A DNA stretch of 64,000 nt from Paracerasibacillus soli (lineage in GTDB: Bacteria > Bacillota > Bacilli > Bacillales > Amphibacillaceae). The DNA is taken from assembly GCF_034006335.1 (NCBI RefSeq), contig NZ_JAWDIQ010000002.1; one strand, given 5' to 3'. Every line of letters starts with the position of its first letter. Positions within the stretch are counted from its first letter, which is position 1. A program made the position numbers and the translations under genes. Shown piece by piece: positions 28,642 through 37,967 of this stretch. The notes under the pieces were generated by a model. It made no database searches. It was not told the DNA's origin and saw nothing but the letters and a program-made list of their open reading frames with translations.

Positions 28642-30034
28642 TTCTATACCTTTAATAGCGTTTCCGATAACTTTCTTTATTCTTTTATATGAATTAGGTA
28701 GGTTCCTATGCGGTAATCTATCAATTACTTCTAAAATATAATGTATTTTCTTAACAGCTTTCTTTCTCTCGGTCATCAGAAATTTTCTATCTACTGAGTT
28801 ATCTCCTGTCAGTTGAAGATTCAAAATATCATAAAATTGTTTTGTTGCTTCCTGAGAGCTAATCAAATCCATATCTAAACAATATCTCATAGAGATCAAA
28901 TTGTATTCTTCAAGTAAATTTAATGCACTGCTATGGTTTGTTTTTAATAAATTCAATAGTTGATCCCTTTTACTTTCTTTAGGAATCATATAATTTATAA
29001 GACTTAGGCTTTCATTTTTGTATTGATATCTGTATCTTGGGAAACCGTTAGAATCTCTACTTGCATCAAGGGAGTCGTTTAAATATGGAACAAAAAAATC
29101 CTTATCAATAATTATTAGCTTTGGTATAGACAAATTACTAAGTAGATATACTGGATAATCTAAGCTCTTTACTCCCCCTAGCTCTATAATACTTATACCT
29201 GTTAAGTCTAAATCCATATTCTCTTTTTTCATTAAGAGTTTTATCACTTCAGCATCAATTGAACTTTCCACAATAATAACAAAGTCCGAAAAAGAAAAAA
29301 TCACTATTTTTATATCTGTAAAATTTATAATATTGTTGTTCCTGTAAGTTATACCGCTCGAAAAAATTATTTGGAATTTGATTAACGATTGTCTTAAATC
29401 CCCTAATATTATCTTCAACCTTCCTAAACAAGACTATTTCTTCATGTTCTAACTGGTCTACAATAATAGAGGAATGAGTCGTAAAAATAATTTGAGATTC
29501 TACCTCACTACTAGACTCTTTAAGACCTTTTATAAACTCTCTTTGGGCCTGAGGATGTAAGTTAATTTTTGGCTCCTCAATTCCTAACATTATATTTTTG
29601 TGTCTTAACTCGGCTAAATATCTATACATCGCTATAATTGTGAGACTTTGTATTCCACTGCCGCTTTCTGTGATATTATATTTTAATCCTTTTTCATTAA
29701 TTTCAATATTTATTTGGTCCAGTAAGAGAGAGTAATCTATTTGGCTATCAAAATTAAATACAAATTTAAAGTCTTTATTTAAAGTATATTTTTTTTCAAT
29801 AGCCTCTTGAATTTTTATTAATCCTACTCTTTCTAGTTCACTAGCAACTCTTTTTACTTTTGGCGTTAAATTATCCCTTCTAGACGTACTCTTCTCAAAG
29901 TGTTCACTTAACAGAAGTTTTAATAAAGAATTTTCATTCCAAATCACTTCTTTATTATCCCTATCGATAGGTATTAATATAAACGTAATGTCTTCATTTA
30001 ATTCATTAATAAATGACTCTGTATATGGTACTCT
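28633..30034 (-). pseudogene. OLD-family ATPase/TOPRIM nuclease, C-terminal part, split by IS21
   Basis: This is the larger fragment of an ATP-dependent nuclease whose N terminus is at 32470-32845. Visible features are the ABC signature and Walker B region (ITESGSGIQSLTIIAMYRYL, then NIMLGIEEPKINLHPQAQRE), the H-loop FTTHSSIIVD, and a TOPRIM domain with the catalytic Glu in IIVESSIDAEVI and DxD in LIIIDKDFF. A T-run indel near 29310 separates the ATPase and TOPRIM halves. OLD proteins, including GajA of Gabija and phage P2 OLD, act in anti-phage defence; no GajB-type helicase is present. Confidence 0.82.
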
Positions 30035-30117
30035 AAAATTGAACCACCATCGCACTTGAAAACTGAACCACTTCAGTAGAAAATATCCTTAGCAACTGTC
30101 GCTAAGGGGAAGCTGGA

Positions 30118-31663
30118 GTGATTACTTTGAAGATGAAACAAGAAATAATCCAATTGCATTTAGAAGGTTTGAGTGAACGGAAAATTGCAAAACAAACAAA
30201 GAAAGCAAGAAATACAGTACGTAAATATATTAAGCAGTTTAAACAAAGTAGACACGAGGATGTACAAAACCTACCGATTACGGAAGAGGTCCTTCGACCT
30301 CCAACTTACAAGAAAAGAAAAGGAAAACAAAGAGCATTAACAGAAAAAATAAAAGCTAAACTAAGAAGCTATATCAAGGAAAACCAATGGAAAAAAAGAG
30401 CATTATATGTCAAAGCAACAAATGAAAATGACAGATATGCATGAAAAACTATTGGATGAAGGACACGATATTAGCTATACAACGGTACGTAATTTCGTAA
30501 ACAAAGAAACATCAAAAGCGAAAGAGGTATTTATTCGTCGACATGCCGAAGCAGGATATGAAGTTGAATTTGATTGGGGAGAAATTAAGCTAGAGATTGA
30601 TCAAAAATTAAAAGTATATTATTTAGCGATTTTCACTTTACCGTACAGTAATTATCGATTTGCGAGAATATATGAATCTCAATCTATGGTTTGTGTGCTA
30701 GATGTTCATACTGAATTTATTAATCATATCGGATTCATACCAAAGGTATTTACTTATGACAATATGAGAACAGTCGTGAAGCAATTCGTTGGCACAGAAA
30801 GAAAAATAACTGATAGTATGGTTCACTTATCGAATTATTATGAGTTTAACATTCGGTTATGCCAACCAAGAAAAGGTAATGAAAAAGGCCATGTAGAAAG
30901 AAGTGTTGATTTCATTCGTAGAAAGGCATTTTCAGCGGTATACTCTTTCCAAAGTTTAAATGAAGCAAGTATGCATTTAGAAACCACGTTAGTAAAATTA
31001 AATAAAAGAACTCATCACGAACATAAAGTGTCACATCATGAATTATTGGGGCAAGAAGCAGTGCAGTCTAGACCTGCTATGTCATCCTTTGATCCAGCAG
31101 ATATGATAGAGGTAAGAGTGGATAAATATAGCACGGTTGTTTTTAAGCAAAATCATTATTCTGTCCCTGAGGGACATGTTGGAAAGTATATTAAGGCCAA
31201 AGTAGGTGCAAAGAAAATAAAGTTATTTGTAGAAGGTGAACTGGTCGCTACACATGAACGATGTTGGGGATTGCATCAATGGATTATGGATATTAATCAT
31301 TATTTAAAAACATTTGAAAGGAAAAAAGGTGCTATCGCCCAAAGTGAATGTTTGAGGCAAGCACCAACAAAAATTAAAAATATCTACTATGAACATTATA
31401 TAGGAAAAGAAAAAGAATTTCTAGAGTTAATCCTTTATATACAAATGAATAACAATATTGATGAAGTGATAAGCGCCATTGAGCAGCTTAAAGCCATACG
31501 GATGGATCATGTTTCGACAGAAAGAATTTTGTTTCTATGCGAACAATCTCTATCGAGCGAAGGTCATTCAATGCAGAGTGACGATATAACTAAGCAAGCG
31601 GAAAATAACATGATGGCATATGCAACATTATTTAATCAATTAGAGGAGGTCACTTCATCATGA
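30118..31663 (+). pseudogene. istA: IS21 transposase IstA, one frameshift
   Basis: Joined, this is about 515 residues. The N-terminal helix-turn-helix reads GLSERKIAKQTKKARNTVRK. The DDE catalytic core has FDWGEI near residue 155, TYDNMR near 215 and KGHVERSVDF near 250. IstA cuts and joins the element's ends. The frame shifts between 30407 and 30440, where both frames overlap. Its stop overlaps the istB start (ATGA), as is usual in IS21. The GTG at 30118 has AAGGGG eight bases upstream. Confidence 0.88.
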
Positions 31664-32418
31664 CAATGAAAGAACAAGTTATTCAAATGTGTAAGGATCT
31701 TAGATTACCAAGTATACGAAAACTAGTTAACGAAGAAACATCATTTACACAACCAGAACAAGCCATTAAAATCCTGCATCAAGTGTTGATGCAGGAAAAG
31801 GAAGATAGATTTATTCGAGCAAAACAAAATAGAATTCGTACGGCAAATTTCCCGCAAAAGAAGTTATTAGAAGAATTATCTCTGGAGGCATTGCCTCCAC
31901 AAGCACAACAAAAAATACCTATTTTAAAACAGTTAGATTTCATTAAGGAAGGACAAAATGTCATATTAACAGGATCGCCTGGTACTGGTAAAACCCATAC
32001 GGCTATTGGGATAGGTATGGAAGCTTGTTTAACTGGATATAAAGTGTTTTTTGCGACGGTACCTTCACTTATCAATCAATTAAAAGAAAGTAGGTCAGAT
32101 CGAACGCTTCGTTCATTTGAACTGAAATTTGAAAAATATGACTTAGTTATAATTGATGAACTTGGTTATATCTCCTTCGATAAAGAAGGTGCAGAATTAT
32201 TGTTTACCCATCTTTCCTTACGTGCAGGAAGAAAATCAACGATTATAACAAGTAACTTACCATTTACAAGATGGAATGAAATATTTCATTATCAAGTACT
32301 CACGGCTGCGTTAACAGACCGATTAACACATAAATCGCATGTTTTAAATATGAATGGCCCATCTTTTAGAATGCGTGAGACGGAGGAATGGCTAAAAAAC
32401 GAATCAACTGATGAATAA
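31660..32418 (+). CDS. istB: IS21 helper ATPase IstB
   Basis: This gene encodes 252 residues of a DnaA/DnaC-like AAA+ ATPase. The Walker A motif is GSPGTGKTHTAIG near residue 106, Walker B is LVIIDELGYI near 160, and sensor 1 is IITSNLPFTRW. It assembles on DNA and directs IstA to targets. Translation is coupled to istA by a 4-base overlap. Full length and apparently intact. Confidence 0.93.
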   Translation: MTMKEQVIQMCKDLRLPSIRKLVNEETSFTQPEQAIKILHQVLMQEKEDRFIRAKQNRIRTANFPQKKLLEELSLEALPPQAQQKIPILKQLDFIKEGQNVILTGSPGTGKTHTAIGIGMEACLTGYKVFFATVPSLINQLKESRSDRTLRSFELKFEKYDLVIIDELGYISFDKEGAELLFTHLSLRAGRKSTIITSNLPFTRWNEIFHYQVLTAALTDRLTHKSHVLNMNGPSFRMRETEEWLKNESTDE

Positions 32419-32469
32419 TTATTTATTTTAGGGTGGTTCAAAATTTAATTGCGAAGTGGCTCACTTTTC

Positions 32470-32845
32470 ACTTGCGAAATACATGACTCTGGTAAAGGAT
32501 TTGTTTTTCCATTTTTCTTATAGAATAGGCTTCTCTTACCCGAAGAGCGTGAGTATGTCATTCGTAAAACAAGTTCATTTCCATTTAACAATTGGCGTAC
32601 CTATCGTTATTTGGAACATTACTAAAAGTTAATTCTATTCTTGTATGGCTAGCATTCGAATATTGATGTGCTCCTGAATGAAAATGAGGTTCTTCTTCTA
32701 TGTAATTAAAAAAGGCATTTAGTGCCCTCAATACTGCAGATTTTCCTGAATTGTTTTTCCCAACCAGCGCAGTTATTTTATCATGATTAATGTGACATTT
32801 ATTGATAGAACGAAAATTTTCAATACTAGTTCGTATAAGTTTCAT
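32470..32845 (-). pseudogene. OLD-family nuclease, N-terminal part with Walker A
   Basis: This is the start of the nuclease that continues at 30034. It begins MKLIRTSIENFRSINKC and has the Walker A motif VGKNNSGKSAVLRALNAFF. A frame break near 32590 precedes ELVLRMTYSRSSGKRSLFYK, which runs up to the IS21 end. The ATG at 32845 is chosen as OLD-type proteins start this close to the ENFRSI motif; an in-frame GTG at 32890 is the alternative. Confidence 0.8.
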
Positions 32846-33064
32846 CTTTCTCAATACCTCGCTATCATTATTTATTCTCTTATTTTCCACTCATTAAGCT
32901 TATAAGTTTTTTTAGCTATTAATAAGATTTGTACTTCTTTTCATTTTCACTTTGAGTAAGTAGTCCTATTACAATGATACCAGCGCTGACAGCTTGTCAC
33001 AAGACAGTGACTTACAGATAACTGGAAATGTCATTAGGAAAAAGTAATATATCTAAGCTATAAA

Positions 33065-33207
33065 ACTTGTAATTTTGTAACTCCTCTTCGCAAACCGCAG
33101 CAGATCGACTAAAAAGAGGATTACAAGTTGTAATTTCACTTGTAATCCTCACACATATGGTTTGTAATTTTTCTAGTAACCTCTTTCTTTGTAATCCTCG
33201 CAAACCC
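33065..33207. repeat. Iteron-like array of TTGTAAT-CCTC units
   Basis: Within 143 bases there are at least four direct copies of a TTGTAAT...CCTC unit and one inverted copy (GAGGATTACAAG); two of the units end in CGCAAACC. No gene covers it. It could be a replication or transfer origin, or a regulatory array of the island. Confidence 0.55.
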
Positions 33208-33266
33208 TATGATGACGGTATTTACAGGTATTGAATTACAAGATACCATGCTCATACCTAGTAGAT

Positions 33267-33806
33267 TTAAAAACTGTTTCTAGAAAAATTGAACCCCCGC
33301 TCTTCTAATAACTCTTGATTTACATGAATAGCACGCTGACTACGCTTTTTATGCCTTACGACTTTATAATCAACTATATTTCCTTGATTCTTTTGCTGAA
33401 TCGTTAACTGTTGCTTCATCCAAGCTTCCCTAATTTGTTTAGCGTCAGATCCTAATTTCTGTTTCACATAGTTTACAGTCAAAAATAAGCCCTCTTTATT
33501 CACGATGGCATGGGTGCCATTGGTCGGTTCGTATTCATCAAAAATATGGCTTCTGTTGGCGTCTAGCTCTTCCAGAATTTCAATCAATACATTTTTCGGC
33601 CGATCTGCATGACTATTCTCTGCACAGATGGTGAAGAAGAGTTCCGGGAAGTCATTGACTGGCATGTCCATTCCTTCGTCATTAAAAAGATCGTTCAAGA
33701 CTTCAGCAACAAATACGATTTACCCTATATAATCTATTATCCTTAGTGAAAAAGGGTCTGGAATTCCAAACCCCTTCACTTCTTCTCTAAACATTTCATG
33801 CGCCAT
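33267..33806 (-). pseudogene. Unknown island protein with an in-frame ochre codon
   Basis: A 179-codon frame starts at ATG 33806 (AGGGGG upstream) and is interrupted only by TAA at 33720-33722 after residue 28. It reads MAHEMFREEVKGFGIPDPFS before, and IVFVAEVLNDLFNDEGMDMP after. The C-terminal half is basic (RHKKRSQRAIHVNQ), so nucleic-acid binding is possible. It sits between the excisionase-like gene and the iteron array, where elements of this type carry replication or transfer functions. I do not recognise the family. Confidence 0.5.
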
Positions 33807-33884
33807 CAATCACAACGCCCCCTAAACTGCGACGTTGCGATTATAACTTCCATGCGATAAAATGGAATTGAACAATTTTGTGTT

Positions 33885-33924
33885 AGCCCATTTAACTCAT
33901 TGCCGTGAGTTAAGGGGCTTTTTT
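33885..33924 (+). terminator. Hairpin with T run at the end of the excisionase-like gene
   Basis: AGCCC..TTAACTCA pairs with TGAGTTAA.GGGGCT, followed by TTTTTT on the plus strand. Its polarity faces away from the excisionase-like gene that ends inside it, so it would stop plus-strand transcription entering that gene. Confidence 0.55.
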
Positions 33925-34250
33925 GTGCTTCTGCATTGGTTTCAACCCTTCCTCCGATACTTCAAAATATCTTCTCCCATTATGCTTTAACTCCTCGTAA
34001 TAGCGATCTAAATAACGATCAACGTCTTTTTTGTGGAACATATAGCATTTCCCCTTTTTTAACGTTGGAAAGTCTGGGTCACTCAGGAAAACTTTCGAGA
34101 TTGTCGGCCAGGACAAGCTAAGGTATTTTTCCAACTGTTGGCATCCATGAAATACACATCCTCTTCCAATTCCAGTGAGCGAATATGCTCGTCCACTTTT
34201 TCTAAAACTAGTTGATTGATTGCCTCTTCATTGATTTCCATGATTCTCAT
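33910..34250 (-). pseudogene. Excisionase-like DNA-binding protein, one frameshift
   Basis: Joined near 34126 (one T short), this is about 113 residues. An acidic helical N terminus (MRIMEINEEAINQLVLEKVD) is followed by a MerR/Xis-type winged helix (YLSLSWPTISKVFLSDPDFP, then GKCYMFHKKDVDRYLDRYYE). Position and orientation, divergent from the repressor and integrase, fit an excisionase or recombination directionality factor. GGAGG lies eight bases before the ATG at 34250. Confidence 0.65.
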
Positions 34251-34361
34251 TAAGCTCACCTCCCCTCTGCTGTCATTAAGCAATAGTCTCAAATACTATG
34301 AAACTTTAATGACCAAGTTGACCACATTTTACAATAGAGTTTTTTATAAAGCAACCAAAAA

Positions 34362-34374
34362 GTTTACTGTAAAC
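34362..34374. promoter_or_regulatory. Repressor operator candidate 1
   Basis: GTTTAC-T-GTAAAC is a perfect inverted repeat in the divergent region between the excisionase-like and Xre genes. Confidence 0.6.
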
Positions 34375-34436
34375 TCAACTTTTTCCGGTGATATTTAGAC
34401 AATCGTATAAAGCCTATATAACCGCATGATATCAGT

Positions 34437-34452
34437 AAACTACATGTAGTTT
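34437..34452. promoter_or_regulatory. Repressor operator candidate 2
   Basis: AAACTACATGTAGTTT is a perfect 16-bp palindrome in the same divergent region; further GTAGTTT and AAACT half-sites follow. Confidence 0.6.
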
Positions 34453-34560
34453 TGTAGTTTATAATAAACTTATTAGTTTCCGTTATATAAACTTTGATAT
34501 CCAACAAAACATATTGTAATATGGTAGCTACACACATCATTTTTCAAAGGATGAATCGAG

Positions 34561-34956
34561 ATGAAATCATTAGGGGAAATAGTACGTCAAAGAAGATTAG
34601 GTAAGAACTTAACTCTCGATCAACTGGCTATACTCATTGATTCATCAAAGTCCTACCTGTCCAAGCTTGAAAATAACCATATCGAAAAGCCGAAACCAAG
34701 CACTCTACGTAAGATTGCTAAACAGTTGGATATGGAATATAACGAGCTGGTCATGCACAGCAACTATGTAGACAAGGACACGATGAGTTGGAAACTGCCC
34801 TCTGCTACTTACTATGAGATAGATTCCATTTTAGAGGATAAGAAAAATATCATTATGGTGCAGGGGAAAATATTAGAGAAAGGAGAAAGAGAGAAATTAT
34901 TGAAGATGGTTCAATTACTTTTTGATTGGAGTAAGTTCGGCAGTTCTCTTCTTTGA
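34561..34956 (+). CDS. Xre-family repressor of the island
   Basis: This gene encodes 131 residues with an N-terminal Cro/cI helix-turn-helix (LTLDQLAILIDSSKSYLSKL, residues 17-36) and a C-terminal helical part probably used for dimerisation. It lies between the operator region and the integrase and is divergent from the excisionase-like gene, the usual place of the immunity repressor that keeps such elements integrated. No ImmA-type protease gene follows it. It appears intact. Confidence 0.82.
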   Translation: MKSLGEIVRQRRLGKNLTLDQLAILIDSSKSYLSKLENNHIEKPKPSTLRKIAKQLDMEYNELVMHSNYVDKDTMSWKLPSATYYEIDSILEDKKNIIMVQGKILEKGEREKLLKMVQLLFDWSKFGSSLL

Positions 34957-35003
34957 TATTCGTTTTCTGTGAACAGCAAACGTCATGAAGGAGATAAAAG
35001 AGA

Positions 35004-36140
35004 ATGGCTTATATTAACCAAGATAAGTCGTCATGGTACTTTGTCGTTTCTAATGGGAAAGATCCAATTACAAACAAACCACGACAAATTAAACGAAGAG
35101 GATTTAAAACACGAGAAGAGGCAGAGTTGGCAGCGTTGGAGATTGAGCTGCAAATTAAACGAGGTGAGTACTTTCAAGGGGAGAACATGAAGTTCCAGGC
35201 GTTATATGAGGAATGGATAGAGTCTTATCCTTTTACTAGAAAAAAAGCTCCACGAGAAACCGTAAAAGCTCTGCCAACATTTATTAAGCGTGTGGGCACA
35301 GACACCCATTCAAAAAATTTCAAAACAAGTGTACAGGCAGTATATGAATTCTCTAGTATCTAAATATATGTATAACACGAGGGAAGGCATCCATATCGTC
35401 GCTAAAATGATATTCGATTATGCGATTGAAATGGATTATATCAACAAAAATCCAACGGACAACTATAAACTGCCTAAGAACCTTGAATACGAAGAAAACG
35501 AAGAAAAACTCGTTTTTCTAGAAAAGGAAGAACTAAAGGTTTTCTTGAAAATTGCAAAAGATGAAGGCTTACCGAACGACTATGAATTCTTCAGTCTTCT
35601 CGCTTATTCCGGCATGCGAATAGGAGAAGTCATTTCACTTCAGTGGAAGGATCTAGACTTTCAGAATTCTTCTCTTTTCAATTACGAAGACCGACTATAA
35701 CCCTAGTAACAATAAGCGCGAATTTGAGTTGCAAACACCTAAAACAAGGAGCTCCATGAGAAAAAGATACTGATCGATTTGACCATCATGAAGTTATTAA
35801 AGGAACTAAAGGATAAGCAAAACGAATTTATTAAGAAAAATAAACGCTTATATAAGACCAGGGTTTCATTTTTACATGTTCAGAAGGCTATCCGTGTACA
35901 ATTAAGCAATTTTCCAACCGTCTGCAACGTCTGCTAGCAAAAATGCCCGACTTATGTAAGCACATCACACCACACTCGTTCCGGCATACACACGCTTCAT
36001 TATTAATCGAAGCGACTGTCAATATGAAAGTCATTTCCCATAGGCTCGGACATTCTTCAGTAGCGACCACGGACGAAATTTACGGACATCTGACTAGAGG
36101 ATTAGAAAAAGAGGCCTCAATGAGAGACCTCCATATTTAG
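35004..36140 (+). pseudogene. Tyrosine integrase of the island, several frameshifts
   Basis: Joined, this is about 380 residues: an N-terminal arm-binding domain (WYFVVSNGKDPITNKPRQIK, GFKTREEAELAALEIE), a SAM-like core-binding domain, and a catalytic domain with the first Arg in GMRIGEVISLQW, HSFRHTHASLL (His-x-x-Arg), LGHSS, and the nucleophile Tyr in DEIYGHL. Breaks lie near 35330, 35690, 35750, 35860 and 35900. GGAG precedes the ATG at 35004. It ends 93 bases from the right repeat, the expected place for the integrase of an element attached there. A hairpin CCCTTG/CAAGGG at 36202-36219 follows. Confidence 0.82.
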
Positions 36141-36232
36141 AGTGATTTTATCGGCGCTTATGACCAATAAAATGACCACGGTATGAAGAGAAGTGCTCTA
36201 ACCCTTGGTATATCAAGGGCTTAGAGTTTTCC

Positions 36233-36248
36233 TTACATCATGCCGCCC
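36233..36248. repeat. Right attachment-site repeat of the island
   Basis: This is the second direct copy of TTACATCATGCCGCCC. On the minus strand it closes a short frame reading LIGFMGGMM-stop. Confidence 0.75.
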
Positions 36249-36482
36249 ATAAAGCCAATTAGTTCTCCCAATAAAAAGCTCCACATTATCCACCGGTCAA
36301 AAACTACCACACAAAGCATCTATCCCACAACATCCAAAAGCCACATAAAATTAGTAAAATAAAAAGAAAATCGGATAGAAAGCAGCAATATATAAGTCCC
36401 ATCCCCAATCATAAATTACCCAAATAAAAAAAGAAGCAATGTTTACCCAACGGATAATCATTACTCCCAAATCTCAATATAA

Positions 36483-36992
36483 TTACTTCGTTAAATCAAT
36501 TTTCTTACTTACAAAATATATGATAAATCCACCGACGGTCATAGATAATAATTCACCCACACCTACGATAAACCATGTATAGAAAAATGGTAAATCTAAA
36601 AGAATATGCAGCTGACCGGCAACGGTAAACATCGATATTGCAAAGATTACAGCAGTTACTGCCATCTTCTCAATATGGTTTTTCATATTCTTTGTCACTG
36701 CACGGCATAAAACTAACACTAGGAATGTCGCAATCCCACCAATTGGAACATCAAGTGCCCATGTTGGTGACATAAAATTAGCAAAAACTACTCCTAACGT
36801 GACAGCTACAACATAACGTTTATGATACAGTGCTAAGTAATTAAACATCTCCGAAAGTCGTAGTTGAATCGCACCGAAGCTTATGACCGCTAACATAACG
36901 GTAACGACAAAGTAAAGTGCTGCTACTAGCGATACTTTTGTCAACTCATGAACAGAAGTTCGCGAAGGATGACTTGAAACAGATTTATTCAT
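36483..36992 (-). CDS. queT: QueT-type queuosine-precursor ECF transporter S component
   Basis: This gene encodes a 169-residue membrane protein with five or six spans. The N-terminal stretch VSLVAALYFVVTVMLAVISF, RLSEMFNYL, and FANFMSPTWALDVPIGGIAT are family hallmarks (COG4708). It supplies preQ1 or a related base by binding it and handing it to a shared energy-coupling module; no ATPase is nearby. The upstream leader is a preQ1-II riboswitch, which independently supports the substrate. It lies just outside the island. Confidence 0.92.
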   Translation of the reverse strand: MNKSVSSHPSRTSVHELTKVSLVAALYFVVTVMLAVISFGAIQLRLSEMFNYLALYHKRYVVAVTLGVVFANFMSPTWALDVPIGGIATFLVLVLCRAVTKNMKNHIEKMAVTAVIFAISMFTVAGQLHILLDLPFFYTWFIVGVGELLSMTVGGFIIYFVSKKIDLTK

Positions 36993-36997
36993 TTTTA

Positions 36998-37067
36998 TTC
37001 TCCTTTGTAAAATAGCTATCCCGCTATTTTAGTAATAACTACGACCAAAGAAGACTAAGTGCCGTAG
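36998..37067 (-). ncRNA. preQ1-II riboswitch upstream of queT
   Basis: The leader reads CTACGGC, loop with CTTAG and TTCTTT, GTCGTAG (P2), then TTATTACT, a hairpin AAAATAGC/GCTATTTT, and ACAAAGGAGAA ending six bases before the ATG. This matches the COG4708/preQ1-II architecture, in which ligand binding ties up the AAGGAG Shine-Dalgarno and stops translation. Confidence 0.92.
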
Positions 37068-37128
37068 TGCAAGCTCTGTTTTGCCTGCCTGCATATTGTA
37101 TCACAAGTTTTTCCACCTTGTATACTTT

Positions 37129-37896
37129 CTATTTTACAATCCAACCACCATCAAGCGGTAAGACCGCACCATGCATGTAACTTGCTGCCTCACTTGCTAT
37201 AAAAAGCGTTAGATCTGCTACTTCCCTTGGCTGTGCCCATCTGCCAGCTGGAGTTTCAGCGGCAACCCATTTTGCCATTTCGCCATCTCCCGCGAAATCT
37301 GCTTGATTCATCGGTGTTTGAATCGCACCGGGAGCGATTGCATTCGCACGTATACCTTTACGACTATAATCATACGTGAGCTGTTTGGTATACCCAATAA
37401 TTGCATGCTTTGAAGCCGTATAGGCCGCTCCACCACCACCGGCAACAAGACCTGCAATAGAGGCGATGTTCACGATGACACCATTTTGTTTCTCAAGCAT
37501 ATGTGGAAGCACTTTATTTGTTACAAAGTACATTCCCTTCACATTTGTATTCATCACTTTATCCCATAGCGCTTCATCCGTATCAAGTGTTGTTGCATAA
37601 CCATCTAAAATCCCTGCAGTGTTTAGCAAAATATTTATTTCTGAAAATGTCGTAATTGCCTTTGCAACTGCTTCCTTGACAATATGCTTGTCTGCCACAC
37701 TACCAACAACATAATAAAAGCGATGCTTATATTGCTGCGCAAGTTCACGCAATCCTTGCTCGTCTATATCAAGTGCAAATACATTTGCGCCATTTTCTAA
37801 AAAAGCCATCGCCTGTGCATGACCAATACCTGAAGCAGCTCCCGCTATAAATACTGTCTTCCCTTTATACTTGGAAAATTCATTTTCATCCTCCAA
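37129..37896 (-). CDS. Short-chain dehydrogenase/reductase (FabG-like)
   Basis: This gene encodes about 255 residues of a Rossmann-fold NAD(P)-dependent oxidoreductase. The cofactor motif is GAASGIG near residue 17, the structural motif LLNTAG lies near 92, and the catalytic Ser and YTASK near 145-160 are present, with the C-terminal LPLDGGW. The substrate is unknown. The frame is open further upstream to an ATG at 37953, but that region is a strong terminator hairpin, so translation more likely starts at the TTG at 37896; the ribosome binding site there is weak. Confidence 0.85.
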   Translation of the reverse strand: MEDENEFSKYKGKTVFIAGAASGIGHAQAMAFLENGANVFALDIDEQGLRELAQQYKHRFYYVVGSVADKHIVKEAVAKAITTFSEINILLNTAGILDGYATTLDTDEALWDKVMNTNVKGMYFVTNKVLPHMLEKQNGVIVNIASIAGLVAGGGGAAYTASKHAIIGYTKQLTYDYSRKGIRANAIAPGAIQTPMNQADFAGDGEMAKWVAAETPAGRWAQPREVADLTLFIASEAASYMHGAVLPLDGGWIVK

Positions 37897-37910
37897 CCTT
37901 GTTGTTTCAC

Positions 37911-37943
37911 AAAAAAAGGAAAGTAACGATACTTTCCTTTTTT
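37911..37943 (-). terminator. Terminator between the DUF2829 and dehydrogenase genes
   Basis: AAAAAAGGAAAGTA pairs perfectly with TACTTTCCTTTTTT around a 4-base loop. It follows the DUF2829 stop on the minus strand. Confidence 0.9.
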
Positions 37944-37967
37944 CATCTATCATATTTAAAAAATCTC

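Larger units (their letters stand above)
30035..32468 (+). mobile_element. IS21-family insertion sequence inside the OLD-type gene
   Basis: The element is about 2.43 kb with istA and istB. The ends are imperfect inverted repeats: the left end starts AAAATTGAACCACC and the right end, read inwards, AAAAGTGAGCCACT, each with a second GAACCAC about 35 bases further in. Target duplication was not resolved. Confidence 0.88.
23360..36248. mobile_element. Decayed 12.9-kb integrative element
   Basis: The element is bounded by a 16-bp direct repeat with a tyrosine integrase next to the right copy. From the integrase inwards come an Xre repressor, an operator region, a divergent excisionase-like gene, an unknown gene, an iteron-like array, a defence-like cluster, and conjugation-type genes at the far end. 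The int/repressor/divergent-xis order resembles ICEBs1-type elements. Frameshifts and three in-frame nonsense codons (25707, 27283, 33720), plus an IS21 insertion, show that it is largely dead. Confidence 0.75.
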
